NCBI GenBank assembly: GCA_951828585.1
Contig: OX639991.1
Coordinates: 3,702,001-3,766,000, forward strand
Direction: 5' to 3'
DNA: 64,000 bases
From: Longimicrobiales bacterium
GTDB lineage: Bacteria > Gemmatimonadota > Gemmatimonadetes > Longimicrobiales > Gaopeijiaceae
Shown: positions 28,744 through 37,538 of the stretch, piece by piece
How the letters are laid out: every line of letters begins with the position of its first letter
Numbering within the stretch: position 1 is the first letter of the stretch
Position numbers and translations under genes: made by a program
The notes under the pieces: generated by a model
The model's database searches: none
What the model was told of the DNA's origin: nothing
Seen by the model: the letters and a program-made list of their open reading frames with translations, nothing else

Positions 28744-28849
28744 TCGGGTCGCAATGGGCGTGGATCTGCGGCCCGCTGGACGGAAACCGCCGTGTGACCC
28801 CGCAAGTGTACTTTGCTCCCTGAGCGTGTCACGGTTTGTATACCAAACA

Positions 28850-28881
28850 TTACAAAATGTAAAGCTGAGTTTACATTGTAA
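28850..28881. terminator. AT-rich hairpin between convergent S41 protease and xer genes
   Basis: Stem AATGTAAA / TTTACATT (28856-28863 and 28870-28877) with loop GCTGAG, extended by TTAC / GTAA across a two-base bulge. It sits in the 159-base convergent gap and may terminate both genes. It belongs to the AT-rich island group: positions 28844-28865 resemble the islands at 38881-38922 and 58524-58540. Confidence 0.5.
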
Positions 28882-28902
28882 CAGCTCAGTCAACCGGCCT
28901 GT

Positions 28903-29829
28903 TCAGAGACTCCCCCGCGGATGGAACCGGCGGTGCGTCTCGCGCAGGTACTCGCGGTCCAGGTGGGTGTAGATCTGGGTGGTGGAGATGTCCGCGTGGC
29001 CGAGCAGCTCCTGCACCGCCGCCAGGTCTGCGCCCCCTTCCAGGAGGTGAGTGGCGCATGAGTGGCGGAGCGTGTGTGGTGAGATCCGCCGTTCGATCCC
29101 GGCGCGCGCCGCCGCCCGCGACACGATCGTCCACACGGACATGCGGCTCAGTCGCGTCCCCCGCTGGTTCAGGAAGAGAGCCCCCTTCCCCACCCCCCGA
29201 TCGAGCCGCGGCCGAACGGAATCCAGATACCGGCCGACCACCTCCAGCCCCACCGTACCGACGGGCACCAGACGCTCCTTGCCTCCCTTCCCAAAGACCA
29301 GCGTGGTGCCGTGCGCGGCGTCCAGATCCCCCACCGACATCCCCGTCAGCTCGCTGACGCGCATCCCGGTGGCGTAGAGGAGTTCGAGCACCGCGCGGTC
29401 CCGCCAGTAGACGCGAGAATCGGGGTCCACCGCTTCGACCAGTTGCGCGGCCTCTTTCTGGCTTAGGAATTCCGGGAGCTTCCTGGCCGCCGCCGGACGG
29501 GCCATTCGCCCAGTGGGGTCTTCCTGCACGATGCCCTCGACCGCGAGGAAGCCGAAATATGCGCGGAGCGCCGACTGCGCTCTCCGAATCGTGGTGGCCG
29601 CGAGGCCCTGCTGGAGAAGATGGGCGGTGTAGGCGTCGAGGGTTTGGTGGCCGATCTCCCCCGGGCCCGTGACTCCGGTCTCTTCCAGGTAGGTGACGAA
29701 CCGGCCGATATCGCTCTGGTAGGCCCGGCGCGTGCGCGGTCTCAGTCCCCTCTCGAGGGCGAGAAAATCCAGGAACGGTTCCACGTAGTAGCGACGGGCG
29801 AGCGCATCGGCCCGTCTCTCACGCGCCAC
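28903..29829 (-). CDS. Site-specific tyrosine recombinase, XerC/XerD type
   Basis: 308 residues, the standard Xer length. N-terminal SAM-like DNA-binding domain (FLDFLALERGLRPRTRRAYQSDI). The catalytic domain has Arg in LLYATGMRVSELTG, Lys in VFGKGGKERLVPVG, HTLRHSCATHLLEGG (H-x-x-R), GHADISTTQIYTHLD with the second His, and the nucleophile Tyr. It resolves chromosome dimers at dif. XerC and XerD cannot be separated by eye; XerD-like by length. No integron or phage genes surround it, which favours the housekeeping role. It is followed by dedA on the same strand. Confidence 0.9.
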   Translation of the reverse strand: MARERRADALARRYYVEPFLDFLALERGLRPRTRRAYQSDIGRFVTYLEETGVTGPGEIGHQTLDAYTAHLLQQGLAATTIRRAQSALRAYFGFLAVEGIVQEDPTGRMARPAAARKLPEFLSQKEAAQLVEAVDPDSRVYWRDRAVLELLYATGMRVSELTGMSVGDLDAAHGTTLVFGKGGKERLVPVGTVGLEVVGRYLDSVRPRLDRGVGKGALFLNQRGTRLSRMSVWTIVSRAAARAGIERRISPHTLRHSCATHLLEGGADLAAVQELLGHADISTTQIYTHLDREYLRETHRRFHPRGSL

Positions 29830-29841
29830 CGGCCCTCGCTC

Positions 29842-30453
29842 CTATCCGCCGGTCTTGCGACGAGCACGCCACCACACGGCCACAAGCGCGACTGCAAGTA
29901 CCAGCGAAGTCGCCAGAAGGCCCCGGCTCGTCCTCGACATTGTGTCCCTGACCGCATCCACGTTGTCGCCCGCCAGGTGTCCCACGCGCACCAGCGCGCC
30001 GTACCATATTGCGGACGCCACGGCAAGCGGCGGCACGACCCTGGCCCACCCCAGCCCCGCCACCCCCGCAAACACCGGGACCAGGGCGCGGAACCCGGGC
30101 AGGAATCGCCCGGCGAAGATCGCGGCCACCCCCCAGCGCGCGTAGAATGCCTCCAGACGCCGCATCTGCTTCTCGGCCAGCAGATGCCGGCCACGCCCGG
30201 TTGTGAAGAACTCGGGACCGTACCTGCGCCCGACGGCGTAGACCGCCACGGCGCCCGCAACGTTGAAGCCCCACACGGCCAGGAAAACGGAAACGACTCC
30301 TCCCACGCCCAGCCCCGCGACGAAGCCGCCCATCACGATGACGGTGTCCGCGGGCACCACCGGAAGCACGTTCTCCACCGCCGCGCCCACACCCAGCACG
30401 AGGTACAGCAGCAACGGCGGCAGGTCACTCAGAAAGGCGAGTGTCTGTTCCAC
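29842..30453 (-). CDS. DedA-family membrane protein
   Basis: 203 residues with about five hydrophobic helices. DedA/SNARE-associated (VTT) features: re-entrant segment around ENVLPVVPADTVIVMGG with the conserved acidic/proline residues, YAVGRRYGPEF, and the AGRFLPGFRALVPVFAGVAGL motif containing the F-x-R-x-x-P/G signature. DedA proteins act as undecaprenyl-phosphate or phospholipid flippases and affect membrane homeostasis. The last residues are Arg/Lys-rich. It lies between xer and ispF on the same strand with 9- to 12-base gaps. Confidence 0.87.
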   Translation of the reverse strand: MEQTLAFLSDLPPLLLYLVLGVGAAVENVLPVVPADTVIVMGGFVAGLGVGGVVSVFLAVWGFNVAGAVAVYAVGRRYGPEFFTTGRGRHLLAEKQMRRLEAFYARWGVAAIFAGRFLPGFRALVPVFAGVAGLGWARVVPPLAVASAIWYGALVRVGHLAGDNVDAVRDTMSRTSRGLLATSLVLAVALVAVWWRARRKTGG

Positions 30454-30462
30454 CGGACCGGC

Positions 30463-31005
30463 CTAGTCGCCCGGAGAGGCTTCGGACGCCCCACCGGAAC
30501 CGGCGGACTCCGCGATCCGCCCGGCGTCCCGGACGACGAGGGCAACCGCGTGAACCGCGATCCCCTCCCCGCGCCCGATCCAACCCATCTTCTCGTTGGA
30601 CTTGCCCTTGACTGATACCGTCTCCGGCTCCACCCCCGCCCGCTCGGCCAGACGGCGGCGCAACTCGCCGGCATTGGGACCGATCTTCGGGGACTCGCAG
30701 ACGACCGTGACATCGACGTTGCCCACGCGCCAGTCCTCCGCGTGCAGCATTGTCACGACGCGCGACAGCAGATCCATGGAGTCGGCACCGCGCCACCGTT
30801 CGTCGCCCGGCGGAAAGTGCGTGCCGATGTCACCCAGGCCGGTCGCGCCCAGGAGCGCATCGATTACCGCGTGCGCCACTGCGTCGCCATCCGAAAAGCC
30901 GCTCAGGCCGGGGTGGCCCGGAAAGTGGACCCCCCCCAGGATCAGCGGACGTGCGGGATCGAAGCGGTGGGAATCGTACCCCGTCCCCACGCGGACCCCT
31001 GTCAC
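30463..31005 (-). CDS. ispF: 2-C-methyl-D-erythritol 2,4-cyclodiphosphate synthase
   Basis: 180 residues, slightly longer than the usual ~157 because of a Gly/Ser-rich tail. GTG start at 31005 sharing bases with the fabF stop (GTGA). Metal ligands are in RVGTGYDSHRF (Asp, His) and the His in GDAVAHAVIDALLGA. Other conserved parts are GDIGTHFPPGDERWRG, VDVTVVCESPKIGP and VSVKGKSNEKMGWIGRGEGIAVHAVALV. It forms MEcPP in the MEP isoprenoid pathway in the cytoplasm. No ispD is next to it. Confidence 0.94.
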   Translation of the reverse strand: MTGVRVGTGYDSHRFDPARPLILGGVHFPGHPGLSGFSDGDAVAHAVIDALLGATGLGDIGTHFPPGDERWRGADSMDLLSRVVTMLHAEDWRVGNVDVTVVCESPKIGPNAGELRRRLAERAGVEPETVSVKGKSNEKMGWIGRGEGIAVHAVALVVRDAGRIAESAGSGGASEASPGD

Positions 31006-32264
31006 TCTTCGTGCTTCCGGACCACCAGGCACGCGTTGTGCCCGCCGAAGCCGAAGGAGTTGCACAGTGCCGCCGACACGGTGCGCTCCACCATGCCGCC
31101 ATGCGCGTAGTCGAGGTCGCAGGCGTCGTCCTTCTCGAAGAAGTTGATCGTCGGCGGGATCCGACCGGTCCGGCAGGCCATCACGCACATGATCGTCTCG
31201 ATCGCGCCGGCAGCACCCAGAAGGTGTCCCGTCATCGACTTGGTGGATCCGACCACGATGTCGTACGCGCGCGGACCCAGGACGGTCTTGATGGCCGCGG
31301 TCTCGGAAGAGTCGTTCGCCGGGGTGGAGGTGCCGTGCGCGTTGATGTAGTCGATATCGCCGGGTCCGAGCCCGGCGTCGGCGATCGCCGCTTGCATGGC
31401 CTCCTGGGCGCCCTCGGCTTCCGGAGGCGGGGCCGTGATGTGGTAGGCGTCGCCGGTGGCGCCGAAACCGGCCAGCTCCCCCAGGATCTCGGCGCCCCGA
31501 TCCCGGGCATGCTCCATCTCCTCGAGCACCAGACAGCCCGCGCCTTCGCCGATCACGAAGCCGTCGCGCCCCGCGTCGAAGGGGCGGCTGGCGCCGGCGG
31601 GGTCGTCGTTGCGCCGCGACATGGCCTTCATGGCCGAGAATCCGGCAATGCAGATGGGGGTGACCGCCGCTTCCGAGCCGCCCGCCAGCATGATGGTGGC
31701 TTCCCCCCGTCGGATGTAGCGGGCGGCGTCACCGATGGCGTGGGCTCCCGAGGCGCAGGCCGACACCGTGGCGTAGTTGGGTCCCCTGATTCCGTACCGG
31801 ATCGAGACGAGTCCGGCGATGATGTCGGGTATGAACATGGGGATGAAGAACGGGCTCACCCTGCTGGGCCCCCGGTCCTTCAGGGTATTGCAGTTGGCCT
31901 CGAGGGTGATGATCCCCCCCACCCCACTCCCCAGGATCACCCCGAAGTCCGTCGGCGAGCACCCCGGCGGCGGGCCCGAAAGTCCCGCCGACTCCATGGC
32001 CTCGCTGGCTGCCGCGACGCCAAGCTGGGCGAAGCGGTCGTAGCGGCGGGCTTCCTTCCGGGTAAGATGGTTCAACGGATCGAAGTCCTCGATTTCGCAG
32101 GCGATTCGGGTCGCATAACCATCCGGATCGAACGCGGTGATCGGCCCCCCACCCGGCTTGCCCGCCAACAGCGCCTCCCAATTCGACTCCACGTCCAGGC
32201 CGACCGGCGAAACCATGCCGATGCCGGTAATCGCGACTCTGCGCCCGTGTCCGCCTTTACCCAT
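31002..32264 (-). CDS. fabF: 3-oxoacyl-ACP synthase II
   Basis: 420 residues, standard KAS II length from the ATG at 32264. The catalytic triad is Cys in TVSACASGAHAIGDAARYI, His in INAHGTSTPANDSSET and His in NSFGFGGHNACLVV. Also visible are VAITGIGMVSPVG at the start, SGVGGIITLE and GEGAGCLVLEEMEHA. It elongates acyl-ACP with malonyl-ACP. It is downstream of acpP (114-base gap) in the fab operon and coupled to ispF. Confidence 0.96.
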   Translation of the reverse strand: MGKGGHGRRVAITGIGMVSPVGLDVESNWEALLAGKPGGGPITAFDPDGYATRIACEIEDFDPLNHLTRKEARRYDRFAQLGVAAASEAMESAGLSGPPPGCSPTDFGVILGSGVGGIITLEANCNTLKDRGPSRVSPFFIPMFIPDIIAGLVSIRYGIRGPNYATVSACASGAHAIGDAARYIRRGEATIMLAGGSEAAVTPICIAGFSAMKAMSRRNDDPAGASRPFDAGRDGFVIGEGAGCLVLEEMEHARDRGAEILGELAGFGATGDAYHITAPPPEAEGAQEAMQAAIADAGLGPGDIDYINAHGTSTPANDSSETAAIKTVLGPRAYDIVVGSTKSMTGHLLGAAGAIETIMCVMACRTGRIPPTINFFEKDDACDLDYAHGGMVERTVSAALCNSFGFGGHNACLVVRKHEE

Positions 32265-32378
32265 GACCCTTGCTACCGCGCCAACCGTGCGGAACACCTG
32301 AGAGAATCGTCCGGGGCGACGTCGGCGCCCAGGTGAAACCCTCCGGGGTTCATTCGCCGATCCGGATCGGTCGGTCCG

Positions 32379-32618
32379 CTATTCGGCGTGCTTGTCGATG
32401 TAGGAGATGGCGTCGCCAACCGTACGCATCTGCTCAGCGTCCTCGTCGGGAATGTCGATCCCGAACTCCTCTTCGAACGCCATGACCAGCTCGACGGTGT
32501 CAAGGGAGTCGGCACCAAGGTCCTCGACGAACGAGGCATCCGGGGTCACCTTGTCGGCTTCAACCCCGAGCTCCTCGACGATGATTTCCTTGACCCTCGC
32601 TTCCGCTGTGTCGGACAT
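32379..32618 (-). CDS. acpP: Acyl carrier protein
   Basis: 79 residues, typical ACP. The phosphopantetheine attachment Ser is in [21 protein letters not shown] (DSL motif); the protein is highly acidic with helix IV at [13 protein letters not shown]. The ATG at 32618 is chosen over one five codons upstream because GGAGAG lies seven bases before it. It lies between fabG and fabF, the usual order. Confidence 0.96.
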   Translation of the reverse strand: MSDTAEARVKEIIVEELGVEADKVTPDASFVEDLGADSLDTVELVMAFEEEFGIDIPDEDAEQMRTVGDAISYIDKHAE

Positions 32619-32672
32619 GGTTGTTCTCTCCATACGGTTGTGTAGGCACGGTCTGGCAGTGGCGGCAACCGG

Positions 32673-33422
32673 CTACTGCATGGTCATGCCGCCATCGACC
32701 GCAATAATCTGGCCCGTAATGTAACCCGCCGCAGGCCCCGCAAGGAACCGGACGACTCCAGCCACGTCCTCGGGATTACCCAGGCGCCCGGCCGGGATCC
32801 GGTCCTTCAACTCGGCCACCCGGGCTTCCGCGAGGTCGGCGGTCATGTCCGTGCGGATGAATCCGGGGGCCACCGCGTTGCAACGGATGTTACGGGTCGC
32901 CAGCTCCCTGGCCACCGACTTGGTCAGCCCGTGCAGTCCCGCCTTGGAAGCGGCATAGTTGGCCTGTCCGGCGTTCCCCATCAGGCCGATGACCGACGTC
33001 ACGTTGACGATGGATCCGGCGCGACGCTTCATCATCCCCCGGGCCACCCCGCGAATCATGTTGAAGGCTCCGCCGAGATTCGTGTCGATTACCCCGGACC
33101 AGTCGTCGTCCCGCATGCGCAGTACGATGTTGTCACGGGTGATCCCGGCGTTGTTCACCAGAATGGCGACAGGACCCTGTCCGGATTCGACCGCGGAGAC
33201 CGTCTTTCTGCATGCCCGCGAGTCGGCGATGTCGCACGAGTACGCGGCGTGGCCCTCACCCGCCAGTTCAGCGGCGGCGGCCTCCGCCCGCTCACCGTCC
33301 CTGGCAACCACCGCGATCCGTGCACCTGCACGTGCCAGCTCGTGCGAAATCCCCAGGCCGATGCCTCGCGATCCACCAGTGACGATCGCTACGGTGCCAG
33401 CGAGTTCCGAAGTCTCGGTCAT
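32673..33422 (-). CDS. fabG: 3-oxoacyl-ACP reductase
   Basis: 249 residues, SDR family. Cofactor loop VTGGSRGIGLGIS, NNAGITRDN, catalytic Ser in NVTSVIGLMGNAGQ, Tyr-x3-Lys in NYAASKAGL, C-terminal RFLAGPAAGYITGQIIAVDGGMTM: the full FabG signature. It reduces 3-ketoacyl-ACP with NADPH. The ATG overlaps the fabD stop (ATGA at 33419-33422). Confidence 0.95.
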   Translation of the reverse strand: MTETSELAGTVAIVTGGSRGIGLGISHELARAGARIAVVARDGERAEAAAAELAGEGHAAYSCDIADSRACRKTVSAVESGQGPVAILVNNAGITRDNIVLRMRDDDWSGVIDTNLGGAFNMIRGVARGMMKRRAGSIVNVTSVIGLMGNAGQANYAASKAGLHGLTKSVARELATRNIRCNAVAPGFIRTDMTADLAEARVAELKDRIPAGRLGNPEDVAGVVRFLAGPAAGYITGQIIAVDGGMTMQ

Positions 33423-34348
33423 GTCCAGTCCTCCATGGATTCGATCGACTCGGGTGTCCCCAGAGCCAAGGTAGGCATACCTCTGGCGTTTCGCCGGTTC
33501 AATCCCGCAAGCACCTTCCCCGGGCCCAGCTCCGCAAACCGGGAGGCGCCCATGGACAGCAGCTCCTCGATGCATTCCGTCCAGCGCACGGGGGCGGTCA
33601 GCTGGCGCACGAGCAGCTCGCGGATCCGGTTCGGGTCGTCGGTCGCGCGGGCCGTGACGTTGGACACGACGGGAAAGGACGGCCGGCGGAAGCGAATCTC
33701 GTGCAGGGTGGCACCGAACTCGTCCGCTGCGGGTCCCATGAGAGGGGAATGAAAGGCGGCGGAGACCTTGAGCGGCATGACCCGTTTCGCACCCTTCTTC
33801 TTTGCTGCCGTGGCGGCCCAGCTGATCCCCCACGCGTCGCCGCTCACCACGACCTGGCGCTTGGCGTTGAGATTGGCCGCAACCAGGGTGTGCCCTTCCC
33901 CGGCCGCCTCCCGGCACAGTTCTCCGACTTCGGCCACCCCGAGCCCCAGTATCGCCGCCATGGTTCCGGGCGTCTCCTTTCCCGCGCGCGCCACGAGATG
34001 GCCGCGCCGCCGCACCGCGAGCAGACCGTCGGCGAAGGAGTAGGTGCCGGCGGCCGAGTGCGCGGACAGTTCACCCAGGGAGTGTCCCGCGGCCCCCACC
34101 ACCGGCCCGACCCGGGCCCGCACCACGCGATAGACCGCCAGAGAGTGCACGTACAGCGCCGGCTGGGCGTTCTCGGTCGCGGTGAGGACCTCCTCCGGAC
34201 CCTCCCATGCGAGTCTGGACAAACCGAAACCCAGAATATCGTTCGCCTCCGCGAAGGTATCCCGCGCTTCCGGAAAGCGTTCAGCCAGCGTCTGTCCCAT
34301 GCCGACGTGCTGGGAACCCTGACCGGGAAAGAGGAGGCCTGTCTTCAC
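33419..34348 (-). CDS. fabD: Malonyl-CoA:ACP transacylase
   Basis: 309 residues, standard. GLLFPGQGSQHVGMG at the N-terminus, nucleophile Ser in AAGHSLGELSAH, the Arg-containing VRRRGHLVARAG region, and catalytic His in VSAAFHSPLMGPAADEF. It loads malonyl groups onto ACP for the enzymes encoded alongside. A 132-base non-coding gap separates it from fabH; nothing else is seen there. Confidence 0.95.
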   Translation of the reverse strand: MKTGLLFPGQGSQHVGMGQTLAERFPEARDTFAEANDILGFGLSRLAWEGPEEVLTATENAQPALYVHSLAVYRVVRARVGPVVGAAGHSLGELSAHSAAGTYSFADGLLAVRRRGHLVARAGKETPGTMAAILGLGVAEVGELCREAAGEGHTLVAANLNAKRQVVVSGDAWGISWAATAAKKKGAKRVMPLKVSAAFHSPLMGPAADEFGATLHEIRFRRPSFPVVSNVTARATDDPNRIRELLVRQLTAPVRWTECIEELLSMGASRFAELGPGKVLAGLNRRNARGMPTLALGTPESIESMEDWT

Positions 34349-34480
34349 CCCGGGAAACCGGCCGGATGGGCGGGTCCGGCTGGAGCGGCCGGTGCCAGGA
34401 ATCTCCCTGGACTACCGGCGGCCCTCGCAGCTCGTCCCCTGACAGTCACGCCGGGTTTCTTCACCGATTGCCAGTGCCCG

Positions 34481-35476
34481 CTACCAGCGCATCGCCATGG
34501 CGCCCCAGGTGAGACCGGCGCCGAACGAGGTCATGAGAACCAGCGAACCAGGTCCGATCAACCCCTCCTCTTCGGCCTCGTCCAGACCGACTGGGATCGT
34601 CGCCGAAGAGATGTTGCCGTAGCGGTCAAGGTTGACGAAGACCTTCTCCATCGGAATCCGCGAGTACCTGGCGGTGGACTCGATGATGCGGATGTTGGCC
34701 TGGTGGGGAACCATCAGGTCCACGTGATCGGAGTCCAGGCCGGCCTCCCTGAGGACCGTTCTGCCAGCCTTGGCCATTGATCGCACGGCCGACTTGAAGA
34801 CCTCGCGGCCAGACATCTGCATCAGGTGTTCCTTTTCGCGCAGTCCCGCCTCGTCCAGGGGGCGCGCGGCTCCGCCCGCGGGGCGCTGCAACAGGTCGGC
34901 CATGTCTCCGTCGGAGCGGTGGAAGCTGGAGAGAATCCCTTCTCCGTTCTCGGAGGGCTGCACGACCACCGCCCCCGCACCGTCGCCGAAGAGGACGCAC
35001 GTGGCCCGGTCCTCCCAGTTCAGAATGGAGGACATCTTCTCGGACGAAACGACCAGGACCACTTCCCCGCGCCCCGCCGCCACGTATCCCTCCGCCATCG
35101 ACACCGCATACAGGAAGCCCGTGCAGGCCGCATGCAGGTCGAAGGCCAGGGAACTCCGGGAAGCACCGATGCGCGACTGGATCTCGCAGGCCGTCGATGG
35201 CAGCCACCGGTCGGGCGTCGCGGTCGTGACGATGATCAGGTCGACATCCGACGGCTCGAGTCCTGCCTTGGCGAGAGCGCGGTTGGCCGCGCGCGCGCCC
35301 ATGTCGGTGGTGGTTTGCCCCTCGGCCGCAATCCGGCGCTCGGCGATTCCCGTGCGTTCCCGGATCCAGGAGTCGCTGGTGTCGACCATCCGTTCCAGAT
35401 CCGCATTGGTCATCACATGGTCCGGCAGATACCTCGCGGCAGCCGAGATCTTTGCAACCGGGGCTCCGTTCTTCAT
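34481..35476 (-). CDS. fabH: 3-oxoacyl-ACP synthase III
   Basis: 331 residues, standard length. Cys nucleophile in FDLHAACTGFLYAVSMAEGY, His in LMVPHQANIRII and Asn in RYGNISSATIPVGLDEA form the KAS III triad. LFGDGAGAVVVQPS is also conserved. It starts fatty-acid synthesis by condensing acetyl-CoA (or a branched starter) with malonyl-ACP. The ATG overlaps the plsX stop (35473-35476). Confidence 0.96.
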   Translation of the reverse strand: MKNGAPVAKISAAARYLPDHVMTNADLERMVDTSDSWIRERTGIAERRIAAEGQTTTDMGARAANRALAKAGLEPSDVDLIIVTTATPDRWLPSTACEIQSRIGASRSSLAFDLHAACTGFLYAVSMAEGYVAAGRGEVVLVVSSEKMSSILNWEDRATCVLFGDGAGAVVVQPSENGEGILSSFHRSDGDMADLLQRPAGGAARPLDEAGLREKEHLMQMSGREVFKSAVRSMAKAGRTVLREAGLDSDHVDLMVPHQANIRIIESTARYSRIPMEKVFVNLDRYGNISSATIPVGLDEAEEEGLIGPGSLVLMTSFGAGLTWGAMAMRW

Positions 35477-36450
35477 AACCGACCCTCTCTGGCCGCGGCG
35501 AGATCCCGCGCCATGTGGGCAATCAGGCCGCTCCGTACAGCCCGTGCGGCCACGCCGATTCCCGCCTTGATCGCCCGGGGAGAAGACTTCCCGTGGCAGA
35601 TCACGCTCACGCCGTTGACTCCCAGGAGCGGCGCGCCGCCGTGCTCGGCGTAGTCGAGGTCGCGCAGGCGGTCCTGAATCTCTTCACGAAGACCGTTCCC
35701 GCGCAAACCGGGCGCGAGCTTGCGGACCACGAAGGCGGCCACCGATTCGTAGAACTTCAACAGGATATTGCCCGTAAAGCCATCGCACACCGCCACATCG
35801 CAAGCGTGGCGCAGGATGTCGCCGCCCTCGACGTTGCCGACGAAGTTGAGGTCGCTCCCGGCAAGGAGTCTGTACGCCGCCTGGAGTACCTCGGTGCCCT
35901 TCTCGGATTCGGTTCCCACATTGAGCAAACCGACCCTGGGGTTCTCCAGTCCCTGCAGGTCCTGCATGTAGATCGTGCCGAGACGGGCGAATTCCACCAG
36001 CTGGCCTGGCTTGCACTCGATGTTGGCACCCACGTCCGCCACCAGGGTCAGGCCATGGTCGGTCGGAAACACGGTGGCAACGGGCGGTCGGTCCACGCCC
36101 CGGAGTGGGCGCAGCAGCACCAGCGAAGCCGCCATGACGGCACCCGTCGAGCCCGCCGACACGAAGGCGTCGGCCTCCCCCGCCTTCTGCAGGTTGAGCC
36201 CCACATTGATGGAGGAGCGGGGCCTGCGCAGGGCCGATGTCGGCGCATCCGACGCCATGATGCGATCCGGTGCGTGGACCACCGTGATCCGGTTCTGGCG
36301 GGAATGACGGCTCAATGAGTCCGCCAGCGCAGTCTCGTCTCCCACCAGCACCACCTGAACACCGGGATCGGCCCTCACCGCGGACACGGCACCCGCAACC
36401 TCACTGGCGGGGGCGTTATCCGTCCCCATCGCGTCGAGTGCGATCCTCAT
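35473..36450 (-). CDS. plsX: Phosphate acyltransferase
   Basis: 325 residues from the ATG at 36450. Motifs: IALDAMGTDNAPASEVAGA, VSAGSTGAVMAASLVLLRPLRGVDRPP, LVADVGANIECKP, GLLNVGTESEKGTEVLQAAY, DGFTGNILLKFYE and YAEHGGAPLLGVNGVSVICHGKSS. It makes acyl-phosphate from acyl-ACP for phospholipid synthesis. Normally rpmF is immediately upstream; here the 171-bp repeat array lies between, so plsX translation starts after about 900 bases of non-coding transcript. Confidence 0.95.
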   Translation of the reverse strand: MRIALDAMGTDNAPASEVAGAVSAVRADPGVQVVLVGDETALADSLSRHSRQNRITVVHAPDRIMASDAPTSALRRPRSSINVGLNLQKAGEADAFVSAGSTGAVMAASLVLLRPLRGVDRPPVATVFPTDHGLTLVADVGANIECKPGQLVEFARLGTIYMQDLQGLENPRVGLLNVGTESEKGTEVLQAAYRLLAGSDLNFVGNVEGGDILRHACDVAVCDGFTGNILLKFYESVAAFVVRKLAPGLRGNGLREEIQDRLRDLDYAEHGGAPLLGVNGVSVICHGKSSPRAIKAGIGVAARAVRSGLIAHMARDLAAAREGRL

Positions 36451-36485
36451 GCGGAAGCCGGTCTTCGCGGCGGCACGCCGGACGG

Positions 36486-37347
36486 CTAGCAGCCCGCGGA
36501 TGAAGCCGCCCGAGCACCGAGAGCGGCGAGGCGCCGGGCTGGCAAGGCGCGACGAGAGGTGAATAGCAGCGCTATTCGCCCGAGGAGCAACGCAGAGCGA
36601 AGCGGCCCAGCGCGGATGCATCGCCGCTCGAATGCCGGGAGGGTTTGTCCGCAGGCTGCCCAGCCCGCGGATGAAGCCGCCCGAGCACCGAGAGCGGCGA
36701 GGCGCCGGGCTGGCAAGGCGCGACGAGAGGTGAATAGCAGCGCTATTCGCCCGAGGAGCAACGCAGAGCGAAGCGGCCCAGCGCGGATGCATCGCCGCTC
36801 GAATGCCGGGAGGGTTTGTCCGCAGGCTGCCCAGCCCGTGGATGAAGCCGCCCGAGCACCGAGAGCGGCGAGGCGCCGGGCTGGCAAGGCGCGACGAGAG
36901 GTGAATAGCAGCGCTATTCGCCCGAGGAGCAACGCAGAGCGAAGCGGCCCAGCGCGGATGCATCGCCGCTCGAATGCCGGGAGGGTTTGTCCGCAGGCTG
37001 CCCAGCCCGCGGATGAAGCCGCCCGAGCACCGAGAGCGGCGAGGCGCCGGGCTGGCAAGGCGCGACGAGAGGTGAATAGCAGCGCTATTCGCCCGAGGAG
37101 CAACGCAGAGCGAAGCGGCCCAGCGCGGATGCATCGCCGCTCGAATGCCGGGAGGGTTTGTCCGCAGGCTGCCCAGCCCGTGGATGAAGCCGCCCGAGCA
37201 CCGAGAGCGGCGAGGCGCCGGGCTGGCAAGGCGCGACGAGAGGTGAATAGCAGCGCTATTCGCCCGAGGAGCAACGCAGAGCGAAGCGGCCCAGCGCGGA
37301 TGCATCGCCGCTCGAATGCCGGGAGGGTTCTGTCCACGGGCTGCTAA
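36486..37347. repeat. Five tandem 171-bp repeats between rpmF and plsX
   Basis: Near-identical units begin at 36490, 36661, 36832, 37003 and 37174 (CAGCCCGCGG in units 1, 2 and 4, CAGCCCGTGG in units 3 and 5). Each unit contains an internal hairpin (GAATAGC-AGC-GCTATTC) and a GATGCATC palindrome. The outer ends are inverted repeats of each other (CTAGCAGCCCG... on the left, ...CCACGGGCTGCTAA on the right). Because 171 is a multiple of three, several frames stay open as 57-residue repeats, but no ribosome site or gene-like codon bias supports translation. The right edge supplies the rpmF stop codon. Confidence 0.95.
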
Positions 37348-37526
37348 TCCTCGACGACTTCGAAGACCGCCTTCCCCCGGTACACGCCCGAAGTGGGACA
37401 GACCCGGTGGCGGAGCTTGGGGTCACCGGTTTGGGAACAGGTCCCCAGCGTTGCTTCCGAGGCCTTGTAGTGGGTGCGCCGCTTCCGCTTCCTCTGCTTG
37501 GACACGCGTTTCTTGGGGACGGCCAT
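37344..37526 (-). CDS. rpmF: 50S ribosomal protein L32
   Basis: 60 residues. MAVPKKRVSKQRKRKRRTHY is the classic L32 N-terminus; the C-terminal part contains C-x(n) features (LGTCSQTGDPKLRHRVCPTSG) and a terminal acidic tail. Only two of the four possible zinc cysteines are present, so it looks like the partly or fully zinc-independent form. Its TAG stop is part of the repeat terminus. It is 12 bases downstream of the yceD-like gene. Confidence 0.95.
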   Translation of the reverse strand: MAVPKKRVSKQRKRKRRTHYKASEATLGTCSQTGDPKLRHRVCPTSGVYRGKAVFEVVED

Positions 37527-37538
37527 GGGATGTCCTTC

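Noticed and set aside
28743-28903. dif or attachment site beside the xer gene
   Set aside because: No dif-like 28-base arrangement of two XerC/D half-sites was recognised; the AT-rich hairpin matches the island group instead.
36486-37347. Long ORFs of 57-residue protein repeats in the tandem array, readable in several frames and on both strands
   Set aside because: They exist only because the 171-base unit is a multiple of three; no ribosome site, no codon bias and several frames equally open.
36486-37347. CRISPR array
   Set aside because: Units are 171 bases and directly tandem, with no variable spacers and no cas genes.
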